Under the pieces are notes generated by a model. That model was not told where the DNA came from. It saw only the letters and a program-made list of their open reading frames with translations, and searched no databases. Made by a program: the position numbers and the translations under genes. Of a DNA stretch of 64,000 bases, positions 53,201 to 64,000 are shown one piece after another. Source of the DNA: Daucus carota subsp. sativus (taxonomy: Eukaryota > Streptophyta > Magnoliopsida > Apiales > Apiaceae); NCBI RefSeq assembly GCF_001625215.2, contig NC_030383.2:2182779-2246778 (forward strand). Direction: 5' to 3'. Every line of letters starts with the position of its first letter. Position 1 is the stretch's first letter.

Positions 53201-56200
53201 CATGCAAAGATCATACAATTTATAGACAGATATAATCTAATAAAATATCACCAATCCATAACTGCAAGATGAAAACACCAAATAAAAATATACTACACTT
53301 CAATATTACATGCGTAGAGAAAACACAATTTATAAATTATTGTAAGAGGTGAAAAGAACAGACTTTGCTGAAATTATTTCGATCATAAATGAAACCAATT
53401 TTCTTCAACCAAGTAACTTGATATAACCTACAAAAAGCGCATAAAGTTACTATATCAGAATCAGGGACCCTCAGCTTTAAAACCGACATCATCATATATA
53501 AAAATATAATAAACTCTTATTTTGATCAAAACTTTTGTACGCATTAGTTGTCACACAGCTTTGTACACATATTATACCACAGAACCCTAGCCATAAAAAA
53601 GCCTGATGCAGAATGAGTAATTGTACTATTAATTTAAATGTATTATATGTTATTGCTTAGAAATGGGATTAATAGTAATTTAAAATCATTACATATATAG
53701 TTAAATAGATTATTAGGAACAATTTTAAATTACAATTGAAGGATTCGAAAATAATTTGTTACATTTATTACTAGTTACCTGTTATAGGATTTTACTTCAT
53801 ATGTAATAATCGGCCTAGTGCTGGTTGCGTGCTTTATAAGACTATCTATTCCGACTAAGCACGCGACAGGTTTTATGGATCGCCTATTAGGATATCATGC
53901 CTTCATAGTGGTTCTGGGGAAAGCATGCATAATACAATAGAGTTGGATTCTGTTCTTTCAGCTGTTAAAGTAGATGACTTATCATTTTAGATTTTTTCCT
54001 TTATTCATTAATAAATTACCACTTCAGCTTATACTATTGCCCTAGACGGGTGCATAGGGGTTTTTCATGGCCAAGAGGGGCCCTTGGTAAGGTGATCCAA
54101 TTTTACCATTTCTGTTTTTGTGTTGGTTTGGAAATTGTTCATAGCATTGTACCGGACCACATATAGAGAAAGCCAGAGTCACTTTTTACTATGACTACGG
54201 CCCAATGAGAAATTTGAACTTTCATACATTGCTTTGCGCATGAAAAATTATTACTCTACAGTAATGAACTTTGGGGCTTGTCCCGAGAGTGATGTGTTCC
54301 TCCCTACCAAGGGCATGTTGGAGGTGAATCTCTTTTTTTATTCAATTATCGGTTCTTTAAAGGACAGTAACTATGCATTACTCGAGTATTTTTTTTAGAT
54401 GACAGGTTTTTCTGTACACTTTTAAAGCTTAGTCATTACCAATGGCGTGGCAATGGGTGACCCTACAACTACTTCTCGCTATCGTGATTGGGGATGCCTC
54501 TCTTGTGTGACACTTGGTAACTTCAGCTTTTTCTTTAGATATTCCATGTGCACCTAGGCACTCCAAAGTAAGTTTACAAAAAAAATAAAAAAAAATGTCT
54601 TTTGCATGGATTCCATTTTGTTAAGCTTGGAATTTGGATAAAGGTTAGTGACTAGTTAACCATTCATGTGGGGTACATTGCGGGGACTCACAAACACGTC
54701 AACATTGCACACAGTTGTTTTTTCCTTGGTATGGTACAATGTCTTTGCATTGTTCGCTTTGAGGATTAGTATTCTATTAAATGGACTTCGAGTATCACTT
54801 TCGATACACAAGTGGACATCTAACCACATGGTTAACCTTCCCTGCTAGATGTGTATGGCCCCTCTAGTTTTATCATATGTTGTAAGAGGAAACAGTTGTT
54901 TAAGGGTTCATCTTCAACAAAGGACTTCTTTTCACAATGTGGTCATGTATAGTATCTGGAGATGGATAGCTTTGTTGCTTGTATTCCCTTCGTCCCAGCA
55001 GGTTGTCTACATTCACTGTTTGCACGCATTTTGAGGCTCCTATAACGTATAGTTTCATAACGTTTTTTTAATTTATTTTTTTAATATAAAAGTTTAAACG
55101 TCAAACTTTTGTTCAGGAATTTTTTCAAAAAAAGAATATTATGAAACTATAATTTACAAGAGCCTCAATATGCGCGCCAAAAAATAACGTAAAGAACCTG
55201 CTGGGACAGAGGGAGTACCTTTTTTATTAAACTTGATTTAATAGGTTGGTCTGTTGAAGGGGTGGGATCCCCATAAATTAAGGAGTATGGAATTGCTTCT
55301 AATACATGGTTGCATCGAGCTTTACTTCAAGAAAATAGACGTTGTCCACGATAATATCATCTATTTAGATCTTCTAAAATAAGTATCATTGTTGAGTAGA
55401 AAATAATTTATTTATTTTTATTTCACATAATATATCTTGAAAAAAGGTAGTGACATGAAAGAAATTCATTCACAAACCTGTCACCAATAAGAGTTAAACC
55501 CTCTCCAAAGTAAGATGATTCCATCTTATGAAGTCTTAAAATCTGTTAAAATAGGAAATAAACGATATAAGTTAAATCAAATAAATCTACCAAATCGCAT
55601 ACAAAGACCAAAAATAATTAATGCATCTTAAAGACCCTTTTTCCATTTCTGATCATTACAATCTGAGAATGCACAAAAAAAAAATTGTTGTACCTCGCCA
55701 GTCTGAATAGCTACTCGTCGAACTGTTGACTGAAAAGAGTGGCAACAGCTGGTTGTTAGCAGACGATATATCAAACAGTCATAATAATGTAGCACAAGAT
55801 ACTAAAAAACGAATAAACCAGAAACAATATATTTTATTCTAATATACGCTACAATAGCATCTTGATGAAACAGAAAAACTCACCTGACCATAAAGACCAG
55901 TTGACTCAAAAACCGTATCATTTCCTCCATACAAAAGCCCCTAAAACAAACAAATAACTGCCCGATCAGCTCATTAGCTCACCCTACAGCAAAAACTAAA
56001 TAACCCACTCTACTATCATCAAAAACAGCTTAAATTCACAACACACTCCAATCATATAATCAACAAGCCATTCATTTCCTCGTTAGCACATACTACAACA
56101 CAAAATACCATCGACTCTACTAGCATCATAAACAGCTCAATTTCACAACACACTCCAATCATATAATCAAATCAACATTCATTTCCATAGCAAAACACTA

Positions 56201-56598
56201 ATCACTAACAAGCATTCACACACACATACAAAATCTTAAATTACTTCGACCTACATACAATTCGACGAATTAAATCATTCACGAAAGAATTTCTCAACCT
56301 GCGTGAACGCTTTAGGATCATGAGGAAACTCATTAACAACCTCGATCACATAATTATGCGGAGAAACAGCATCAGATCCAATTGCACTGAAAGTGTTCGA
56401 CGAAATGCTCAAGAGAAAAAACGCGGCGAAAATCATAATTAGTAGAGGTATGTACAAGAGGTGTTTCTTAAAAGAGGTGAAAAGAGACGAGGAGCTGATG
56501 GATTTAGACATTGACTTTGTGCGAGGGTGGGGATTTGATGGGTGGTGGTTGTTGGGTGTGTTGTTTTGTTTTCCTGTACTGCTAGCTCCGCTCACCAT
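50207..56598 (-). CDS. Glutaminyl-peptide cyclotransferase (plant type I QC)
   Basis: Eleven exons: 56598-56299, 55940-55884, 55729-55694, 55542-55478, 53427-53364, 52064-51947, 51685-51588, 51102-51032, 50910-50883, 50726-50672 and 50328-50207. All join in frame with GT-AG borders into 337 aa. The N-terminus has a Ser-rich cytosolic stretch and then a signal anchor (YIPLLIMIFAAFFLLSI), placing the domain in the secretory pathway. The catalytic domain is the plant/bacterial five-bladed propeller: FPHDPKAFTQ, ESTGLYGQS, YQVTW, GDGWGLATDG, VHNLNELEYI, NFDVLNGIAWD and LWPKLYEI are its conserved blocks. It converts N-terminal glutamine to pyroglutamate, protecting peptides and defence proteins. 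The 2.05-kb intron 4 carries a Stowaway MITE. The reading frame is intact. Confidence 0.93.
52302..52350. mobile_element. Collapsed Stowaway end with a strong hairpin
   Basis: AAAAAGAATGACCCT, a six-base loop and the exact reverse arm are followed by AACGGAGGGAGTA, a Stowaway terminus. It looks like an element reduced to one end plus a mirrored subterminal piece. It lies in intron 5 of the cyclase gene. Confidence 0.55.
54984..55215. mobile_element. Stowaway-like MITE in an intron of the cyclase gene
   Basis: The left end TCCCTTCGTCCCAGCAGGTT and right end AACCTGCTGGGACAGAGGGA are inverted copies flanked by TA on each side. This is the classic Stowaway terminus and target. No coding capacity. 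Confidence 0.85.
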
Positions 56599-56715
56599 AC
56601 AGGACTTTGCAGGTGTTCTTCGTGTGGCACGCGGGCGATGTGGCGATCTTCGGGGTCTCCTGCTTCGGACGATCGAACTTGACGTTCATATTCTCACTTT
56701 TTATTTCTAAATATA

Positions 56716-56815
56716 CTAGCCTATAACCCGTGCGAAGCACGGCGACCATATAATTTTAATTTAATTATTTATAAGCTTAATATCTTACTAGCTTATAGCC
56801 CGTGCAAGGCACGGG
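56716..56815 (-). mobile_element. Two Helitron-like 3' termini in tandem
   Basis: Read on the minus strand, CCCGTGCCTTGCACGGG (56815-56799) then about eight bases then CTAGT, and again CCGTGCTTCGCACGG (56742-56728) then CTAGT. Hairpin plus CTAG is the Helitron 3' signature. The bodies were not delimited. They lie about 120 bp upstream of the cyclase start codon. Confidence 0.55.
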
Positions 56816-57538
56816 AGCTTTTTAATTATTTATAAATTTTTAAAATATATTTTAAATGATGTGAAAAATTAAATTTATAAATAATAAATTAAAATTATAT
56901 GTATCATGCCAAAGTATTAAATTATTTCTATCAAATTTTAAAATTTTTTAAGTAGAATATGTGACGCCAACTCCTATTAGATTATATTTATAAATATATT
57001 TTATATTAGAATTATTATACTGTGATTCAAATATTTTTCTAAAAATTTTTATGGTTCGAGATTAAAATTGATAAACACAATTTATTTTGAATTAAGAAGA
57101 TGAATCATAAACATGCAATAAAATAGTAGAATTTGTTTTGGATTAAAAAACGTTTTAGTATTCGTTCCTCACATAAATCGGGCATATTAATTTTAAAATA
57201 TATTAGATAAAAATAATTTTGTGACGGTGCGATTTATACGATTCTACAATTAAAATTGGTAGGAAACATTTATTTTGGATTAAAAAAAACCAAAAAGACA
57301 TGAAAGACAGAATTTGTTTCCTTATAAACATGCAAGTAGATATCAGTTTCCTTATAGAACATAAATTAATTTTGTCTTAATCTAACGGTGCTTATTTGTT
57401 CAATATACGATCCAACGGATGATAAGCTTTTGAATCATAGGACCATGCGACCAAATTATCTCCCTTACGCTTATTATATATAAGTATATAATTATTCTTG
57501 TTTTTTATTAATTAAATAAAATATGATATTAAATTATA

Positions 57539-58990
57539 GAGTAAATGACACATTGCACCCCTTATCTTAGGTCATTTTTTCGATATGGTCTTAAATTTAT
57601 AATGTTGGCAGAATGCAACCCTTATTTTTGAATTTTATTTCGTATTGCAACCCTGTAGTCAAATTCCATCCAAAATAATTGTTGCCGTTAGTTTTTATGA
57701 GGGTAAACTTGGAAAGAATTTTTCGAAGTTTAAATTTTGGCGTAGCGCACCCCGTAGTTTTATTATTGTAATGGATTGCATCCTAGCTACAATTTTAAAT
57801 TTTTTTTACAGGAAATAATTTTAATATGATAAAATTAAATACTTTTTTTAGATATATTGTTAACTAATATTTTAAGTAATCATTAAAATATAATATTTTA
57901 GGGGTTGAAAATAGGGAATTGCATTGGGCTTGCTCTTAGAACACTATTGATATCTTCTTAAAACCAAATTTATTAAATATGTAGGTCTGTATTTACATAA
58001 TTAGCAGACAAAATTCTTATAGTTACAATGTGAGTCAATTTTTTGTGGAGTTAGAGCATCTCCAACGGTACTTCTAAATCATTTCTTAAAAAATAATATA
58101 AAATGTGGCTCTTAGTAAGTTAATACATCGGAAAACGTGAGAACTCCAATGCTACTCTTTATAGTTAGCTCCTAACTCACATTTTATATTTATTTTATAT
58201 AAATGGGAGAAAAAAGTTAACTAAAAGAGAGAGAAGATTGGAATGAAAATAATATTATATTGACTTAAGAGCTACTAAATGCTCTTTAAAAGAAAGGAGA
58301 GAGAGTAGGCTCCTAAATTTTTAAAGAGTATCTAGGAGCCCATTGGAGCCCTAGATTTTGATTTGCTCCTAAAATTTGGACTTAGGAGTTTGTTTAGAGA
58401 GTCCATTGGAGTTGCTCTTAACATATTGATAAATAAATAAATACCTATGTAACATAATGGTAAAAATAAATATATTATTCTTCATAGTTCTACATTTATA
58501 GTTTAGTTTGACGTATAATGTTGAATTTGATGAATGATTTCACTCCAATGTTCTTAATAAATAATAAATTTAAATATTACAAAATTATGTCTAACATACG
58601 ATTTTCGGCCTATTTTGTATTTGAAAAATTAAAATATTATTAAATATTAAATCTGTTTATGAAATAATAATGAACAAAAATAAATAATTGACGGCCGTGC
58701 GCAAAGATCGGGCAAAAAATACTAGTAAATATATAAAATTTAAGTTAGGTTGCAATTCGCCACAATAATAAAATTATGGGGTGTGTTGTGCAAAAATTTA
58801 TACTTTGAAAGTTTTTCCAACTATACCCTCTTATAAACTAACGGTAACGGCAGTTTTAGACGGAATTTTGACAGAGGGTTGCTACACGAAATGAAATTAA
58901 AAGTTAAGGGTTGCATTCTGCCAACATTATAAATTTAAGACCATATCGAAAAAATGACCTAAGATAAGGGGTGCAATGTGTCATTTACTC
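57539..58990. mobile_element. Non-autonomous Mutator-like element (MULE), 1452 bp
   Basis: Terminal inverted repeats of about 100 bp begin GAGTAAATGACACATTGCA, and both contain CTTATCTTAGGTCATTTTTT. A perfect 9-bp target duplication TAAATTATA (57530-57538 and 58991-58999) flanks it. It shares the GAGTAAA terminus with the MULE at 29392. No transposase is encoded. It contains a nested MITE and a Helitron-like terminus (58692-58725). Confidence 0.92.
58054..58417. mobile_element. MITE nested in the second MULE, TTA target duplication
   Basis: It starts GAGCATCTCCAACGG and ends CCATTGGAGTTGCTC, flanked by TTA on both sides (58051-58053 and 58418-58420). The termini and TTA duplication fit PIF/Harbinger-type MITEs. 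Confidence 0.75.
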
Positions 58991-58999
58991 TAAATTATA

Positions 59000-59857
59000 T
59001 TAATCAATTGGTTATATTCACATTTGAAAGTTTGTGTTGTACAATATTTTTCTATATTATAAAATATTAGTATAAACAGTCAATTTTTTTCCATATGTGA
59101 ATATTTTCTTAATATTAATATATGATAATATTGTTTTTGATTAATATTACCTCATTTTTTCATGTTTCATTGCATAGCACATGATACTATTGTATTTGAA
59201 AAAAATTTAGTTATATTAAAATATTGAGCTAAAATTTTTAGTTATTAGAAAAAAATCTATTCATTAAAGATTTTAGTTAATAAAAGTTTTTTATTATCCA
59301 TATGTGAATTTTTTTTCTTAGTATTAAATATATGATAATATTGGAAAATGGTATGATAATAAAGGTGATGCCTCCAAAGCAAGAGCTCTTTGTCTAATGT
59401 GTGGAGAAGGTGAACTAATATATTCACATGTGCAAGTAGAACTTGCAGAGGAGAGTTTCGGAAGCAAAGCTTGGGTCCATGTAGGTGGCTCGAACTTCTG
59501 CAATTGTTTTCGTTAATTTTATTACTATCGAATAAGCAACTCGACTGTAATGTTCTTAGGGATGACATTGAACACTCTGAAACTGCAACTGCAGTTGTTT
59601 AAATTATTGTTATCTAGGAGAAGTCTTGTTTGAGACATTTTGTCATCTTCTGTGTCTTTTTCATTCTTTTTCACCTCCTCCGAATTGACATAGTGAATAC
59701 GCAACCATTTCAATTTCAAATCACAAGTGCAAAGCAATGTACTTTTCCTTATTTTCTAGAGGAGCTTCTGTGATGAAGTTCCCAAGTACTTCCTTATATA
59801 CCAAGTTTGTCGAGACATCAGATTTTCTTATCCTTTTTATTATCATGAGCCGGCTTC
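59000..59857. other. AT-rich intergenic with one open plus-strand segment
   Basis: 59341-59517 (+) is open without a start codon and contains a CLMCGEGELIY-like stretch. I recognise no family and it may be chance or a relic. Confidence 0.3.
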
Positions 59858-60625
59858 TTGTATCTTAGGCACAAACTTTAGAGCATGGAAGTTACACTTG
59901 CATCTCAGTTTCTGCAATAAAATTATGAACATCTATTATCCACATGACAGGAGTACATTATGATTATTAATATATATAGATCGTAGAGCAATGTTATCTA
60001 CCTGGAGTTCATATGGCAATGGGTCGAAGCCTAGTCGGTTCCTGAATCCAAGCAATTGCAAGAGAATGTATAACTATATTAAGATAATTAAGAGATGTTG
60101 CTTCCTTAGGAATATCAGCATCGGTGATCTAAAGTGAGTTAAAAGAGTTTAATCAAGATTCAGGTTCACTATAGGTCTTAAAAGGTAAAGCTTTAACAGA
60201 GGAATTCCGTATTAGACTACCAATTGCTTCCACGTCTAGAGAATGCAAATGAGAAGGGCTCTCCTTTATGATATTGACTTCATCCTTAAGTGAATTCACG
60301 AAATGTTCCTCTTGATAGATGTACACTTTACATGGTTCACTACATAATTCAAAATATATAGTATCACAGATGTAGTTGCAGACCTGGGATCGTTCCAAAC
60401 ATTGCTAAAGAGAAACTTGGTGATAACTATATATGTTGAACAATTATAGCAATCTGCTAATTTTAATTGACATATTTAGATCTTTATCTGTCAAAGTACA
60501 TAACCTAGAAATTATACTTCTAATGTCTAAAAGTATATAGCATATATAAACTCAGGTCCATTACTAACCTCCCTCCGGATGGATAGAGTTGTAATGCCCC
60601 TGCTCCGCCCAAAAACTCAATAACT
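59858..60625 (-). pseudogene. Cluster of exon-like segments, product unknown
   Basis: On the minus strand several open pieces have splice-like borders. One piece (about 60625-60572) encodes VIEFLGGAGALQLYPSGG between TTGTGCAG and GTTAGT. A second (60402-60153) encodes about 80 residues ending YSEPES. A third is near 60130-60010 with donor CTCCAG|GTAGAT. A fourth (about 59920-59858) ends EAGS. They do not all join in one unambiguous frame and I do not recognise the protein. This may be the 3' part of a gene, or a relic. Confidence 0.25.
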
Positions 60626-62463
60626 GCACAATATTTTATTAAATCATAATTAAATTTTAGTAGCAAAAAAGTAATATACCTTGCTTCTACATAAGAATAT
60701 ATGTTCAATGGCTCTAAAGGAATGAAATGTGCAAAATCAAACCAAGTAAAAGCATTTGTATGAGTTCAAAGTCACAGAAGCTCAGATGATAACTTATCAG
60801 TTATAGGATTGTCAGATCTATAAAGTGGCTTTTAAAGTTACTATTTACTACATGACATTAATTAGCTGATTGAAAAAGTAAACTAAGATTTGGGGCAAAA
60901 ATACACAAGAACAGGCAAATGCTTTTAATAAGTATAGAAACATTTAACTACACGGCTGTAAATATTAATTTGTATTCAATTTTTTTTTTATAAACAAGAT
61001 AAAAATTCGATATTTTAGGGAGAGCCATGATGGACCAAAAGATAACCCTGTCTATATTATAATATAAACATGAAAAAAATAATATAATACTGAAACTTAC
61101 CTCTGTTAGACATTTATACCTTCAAAAGAATCTCAATGGAGCAAGTTCCTTTGTATGATGTCAAGAGATAACCCTGTGACCCTGTCCATATTAATATTTT
61201 GTATTAGAACAATTACGGAATACATTTTTACTGTTCTTCAATACTTACAAAAAATGAATACACCCAAGCTAATACAAATATCAGAGTAAAATAGTATAAG
61301 ATTGCCTCAATGTTCTGTTTATAGTCCAAAAAGTCTAATACAAATAATGTCGTTTGAGGAGTAAAACTGTATTCCTTTTTCTCTTTTACTATTAACAATA
61401 GTCACATCACCATTCAGGCATTCACCACCGATCTATACACCATCATCATTCCATATATTTGAGTTAAGACTTATAAAAACATAATTATAGAGCACAACAC
61501 TACGAAAATTGCATTACTTTTGCATGAAGTTCCAGGCTGGCATTCAAAAAGATGCACAAACATAATCACTGCAACACACAACACATCTTCCCCATGACTC
61601 AAACCAACAAACAAATCAGCAAGACTATATACAAAAAAAGAGCATGAAATCCATAACAACTTAAATCACAAAACAACTCAAGAAAATCGCTAAAATGGGT
61701 CGAGTTCTAAATTACAGCTCAAGATTACCAAACTAAGCTCTATATAAAACACTTTCATTCAGCAAATAACAACCACGTTCTTGCGTGTTGGAAGCGATAA
61801 GCACAGAATTTCTCACCATTCACCAATTAATACCCTAAAAAGTTAACTATAACAATGCTCAAAAATTGACAAACAACTAAAATTCCCTTCTGCTTCTTAA
61901 GATGTAATGCCTGTACGGGGTAAGAAATTCAATAAACTAAACATAGAACTTAGGAACCTAATATAAAATAACAATCATAGAGCAAAAACATCGCATGATG
62001 AACTTGCCAATCATGACCTTGGGCTGCAATCAAGGAACAAATCCATAATAGTATGATATTGCACGATCTTAAAAGCAAGTACCAAGCCTGTGATGCAACT
62101 TACACCAGCTTGTGAGGCCATTTTGGTTGCAAGGGAGAGGTAATAATTATTCCTTGTAGCATACATTCAGTCACAGGTCGATAGTAATCAATGTCCTCAG
62201 GATGCATCAATAATAATGATCATTAGGACTACGTTCTTCACTGGTGTCTTCAATTCCCACATGTTATACATATTAATATTAATTGCAAGTTGCTGAATAA
62301 ATATACTAACAACTAAAGAACATTTCTTTTTTGTGTTGGGCTGCAATGGAAGGCGATTTTAAATGTGAACAACTAAGATTTGTGTAAGTGTAAATATCTG
62401 TTGGGTAATAAATTCATAGGTATCTATCTGAGTGAAACAACCAGAAAAATGGAGAACATTTAC
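60626..62463. other. Intergenic, no gene seen
   Basis: AT-rich DNA. No continuation of the endoglucanase-like exons is found here, although that is where they would be expected. Confidence 0.4.
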
Positions 62464-63430
62464 CTGCATCAAAATGCGATCTATGGTATCAGCAGAAGAA
62501 TCAAAAGTTTTTAGAAAATAATCAGTTCCCCACTTAATGATATCTTTAACACGGTTAAGCTTCCCCACAGCTTCATATTTAGCATTGTACTCGATCACAC
62601 TCCAACTCAAGATGGTCATGGCAAAAGATTTTGGAAAACTGAATTTGATTGCATCACTAGAATCATAATAACCCCCAACCAAATTGTTGCCTTTGAATGA
62701 AGGATTATCTATCCCGTCGTTCAAACCAGAGTCTCCTCTCCAAGCAACATGATTGTCCTCCGAAAGTTTTCCAGCTGCAAACATCCCACATTAAGCAGTG
62801 TTCTTATTTAAATGCGTATACCCCTTCTTTTCATGGTAAATTGGGAGTTCAATATTTATCAGAGCAAATAGCGTGTGATGTATTTCTTAATTTTGACTCT
62901 AACTAATTAAATTTATAATTTTTGTAGCAATTTCTCTGTCCCATTTTAACAGTTCCTCGACTTCTAGATTATTTTGGTTACACCTTTGAATCTGTGATTA
63001 GCCGTGGACTATTTAAGCAAATCCACCTAAAAGTCATAATAAAATTCAAGAACACAACAAAAGCTTAAATCACTTACATTTCTGTGCATTGAAGAACAAG
63101 GGTGCTTTACTCAAAGCAACCGTGTAATTGTATTGCAATGTAGAACGATCAAAAGGACGTGTATGAGGTGTATCAATAACCAGCACTCGAGGACGATGAT
63201 GTCGATGTGGGAAAAACTTGACAAGAAGAATGATAGAGTCAGCAATAAAAGCAGCAGCAAAAATAGTGCCAATAGTCCAAAAAATGAACTTTCTACTTAC
63301 CCAACTCTGTGTTCTGTCAGCAAACAGCGAGGTACCACCATGGGATCAATGTTGGCACTGTCTGTTCCAGGGCCAAAATCAGCTGGAGTTTGTGGTACTC
63401 CAGCACATGCATTTGTTACATGCATGATCA
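62464..63430 (-). pseudogene. KORRIGAN-type GH9 endo-1,4-beta-glucanase, 5' fragment
   Basis: Two exons are clear: one ending at 63078 (donor AAAT|GTAAGTG), then 62774-62464 (acceptor TTTGCAG, donor CAG|GTAAATG). They join in phase through FFNAQKSGKL. They encode a membrane anchor (FIFWTIGTIFAAAFI...) and the start of the GH9 domain, with [23 protein letters not shown] (both aspartates of the catalytic-base motif kept) and [13 protein letters not shown]. Membrane-bound GH9A enzymes act in cellulose synthesis at the plasma membrane. Here the N-terminal part near 63290-63430 is out of frame and appears internally deleted. No later exons, including those with the catalytic glutamate, follow in the window. 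It is therefore a truncated copy. Confidence 0.75.
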
Positions 63431-63431
63431 A

Positions 63432-64000
63432 AGAGTTTTTAGATATCTGTGTGCTTACAAATAAGAATGTGCAAGTTGAAGTGATATATAGACAAAAAAT
63501 GTTAGATTTTTAGGAATATTGTGAGTTATAAAAGAATTTGATATACACGCAATAATGTAAAAAAAGTTGTAATGCAGAAGCATCAGAAGTTCAAATATCT
63601 GAATCAACAGTGCTTTATTTACCAAAATTGATTGTATATTACAGAAGTCTTGTATAAAAATGAATCGATATTAATTTTAAAATAGATCTAGATAGAAGTC
63701 AATGGATTCTGTAAGATAAACTGAAAGTCATCCCATGAGTAGAACAACTTAACATTCCACACTCAGGAATGACTAAGTTGAAAATCCAGTTGTAAATGTC
63801 TTTTTACAAAATCAAAAACTACTTAACATGTATATAAAATTATAACAAAGCAGCGATGCTCGGAACTGGTATGTGAAAATGAAGTATCCTACATGTACGA
63901 AATATAATGAGAAGAAACAATGTTAACACAACAGCACAGTGATAAGCAGTAATAAAATGTGATACTATAGTTGACCAGATAAGTGTCGATTCTCGATCAT
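63432..64000. other. Intergenic, no gene seen
   Basis: AT-rich sequence up to the window edge, with no recognisable coding or repeat signal. Confidence 0.4.

Noticed and set aside
53428..55477. A separate gene inside the long intron of the cyclase gene
   Set aside because: Only short open frames without domains were seen. A Stowaway MITE and unassigned DNA account for the stretch.
63133..63513. 126-codon plus-strand open frame
   Set aside because: It is the antisense of the KORRIGAN-like exon, which has clear homology.

Overview
This is nuclear DNA of a flowering plant, most likely a eudicot. Coding regions are split by GT-AG introns, AT-rich intergenic DNA is full of small inverted-repeat transposons, and the gene families are plant families: Cf-type receptor-like proteins, a CC-NBS-LRR, CYP96 P450s, a plant RS-type splicing factor, a type I glutaminyl cyclase and a KORRIGAN-type GH9 endoglucanase. 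The species cannot be named from the sequence alone.

Layout. (1) 1-9.3 kb: a Helitron-like terminus, a MITE, a doubtful small spliced unit, a receptor-like protein gene with one in-frame stop (2872-5412, +), and a two-exon F-box gene with a frameshift (6369-7196, -). (2) 9290-23488: a complete Ty3/Gypsy retrotransposon of the Tat type, lying on the minus strand. It has 833/835-bp LTRs that differ by three substitutions and one 2-bp indel, a perfect 5-bp target duplication (GTTCC), an intact gag-pol ORF and two RNase H regions. Between pol and the 3' LTR it carries two plus-strand transcription units that converge on gag-pol: a three-exon gene of about 753 codons and a 90-codon coiled-coil gene. 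Each has its own TATA box, and each has a perfect palindrome about 38 bp further upstream. Seven copies of a 92-bp tandem repeat follow. (3) 23.8-32.5 kb: a CYP96 cluster on the minus strand, made of a promoter-bearing relic and two intact genes. The genes are separated by nested elements: a CACTA MITE inside a larger inverted-repeat element, and a MULE with a 9-bp target duplication that contains another MITE. (4) 35.7-41.7 kb: a four-exon CC-NBS-LRR gene of about 1748 aa with duplicated C-terminal LRR modules and an acidic tail. (5) 44.5-48.65 kb: an RS31/RS40-type SR splicing factor, minus strand. (6) 50.2-56.6 kb: an 11-exon glutaminyl-peptide cyclotransferase gene, minus strand, whose reading frame I could rebuild completely. 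(7) 56.7-64 kb: Helitron-like termini, a second MULE, unassigned exon-like segments, and a broken 5' fragment of a KORRIGAN-like gene.

No shared pathway links the host genes. The region combines defence-receptor loci (RLP, CNL), a tandem P450 cluster (probably cuticular lipid chemistry, by family) and housekeeping RNA- and protein-processing genes, with heavy transposon insertion. The observation most worth following up is the pair of antisense, promoter-equipped transcription units inside the young retrotransposon.
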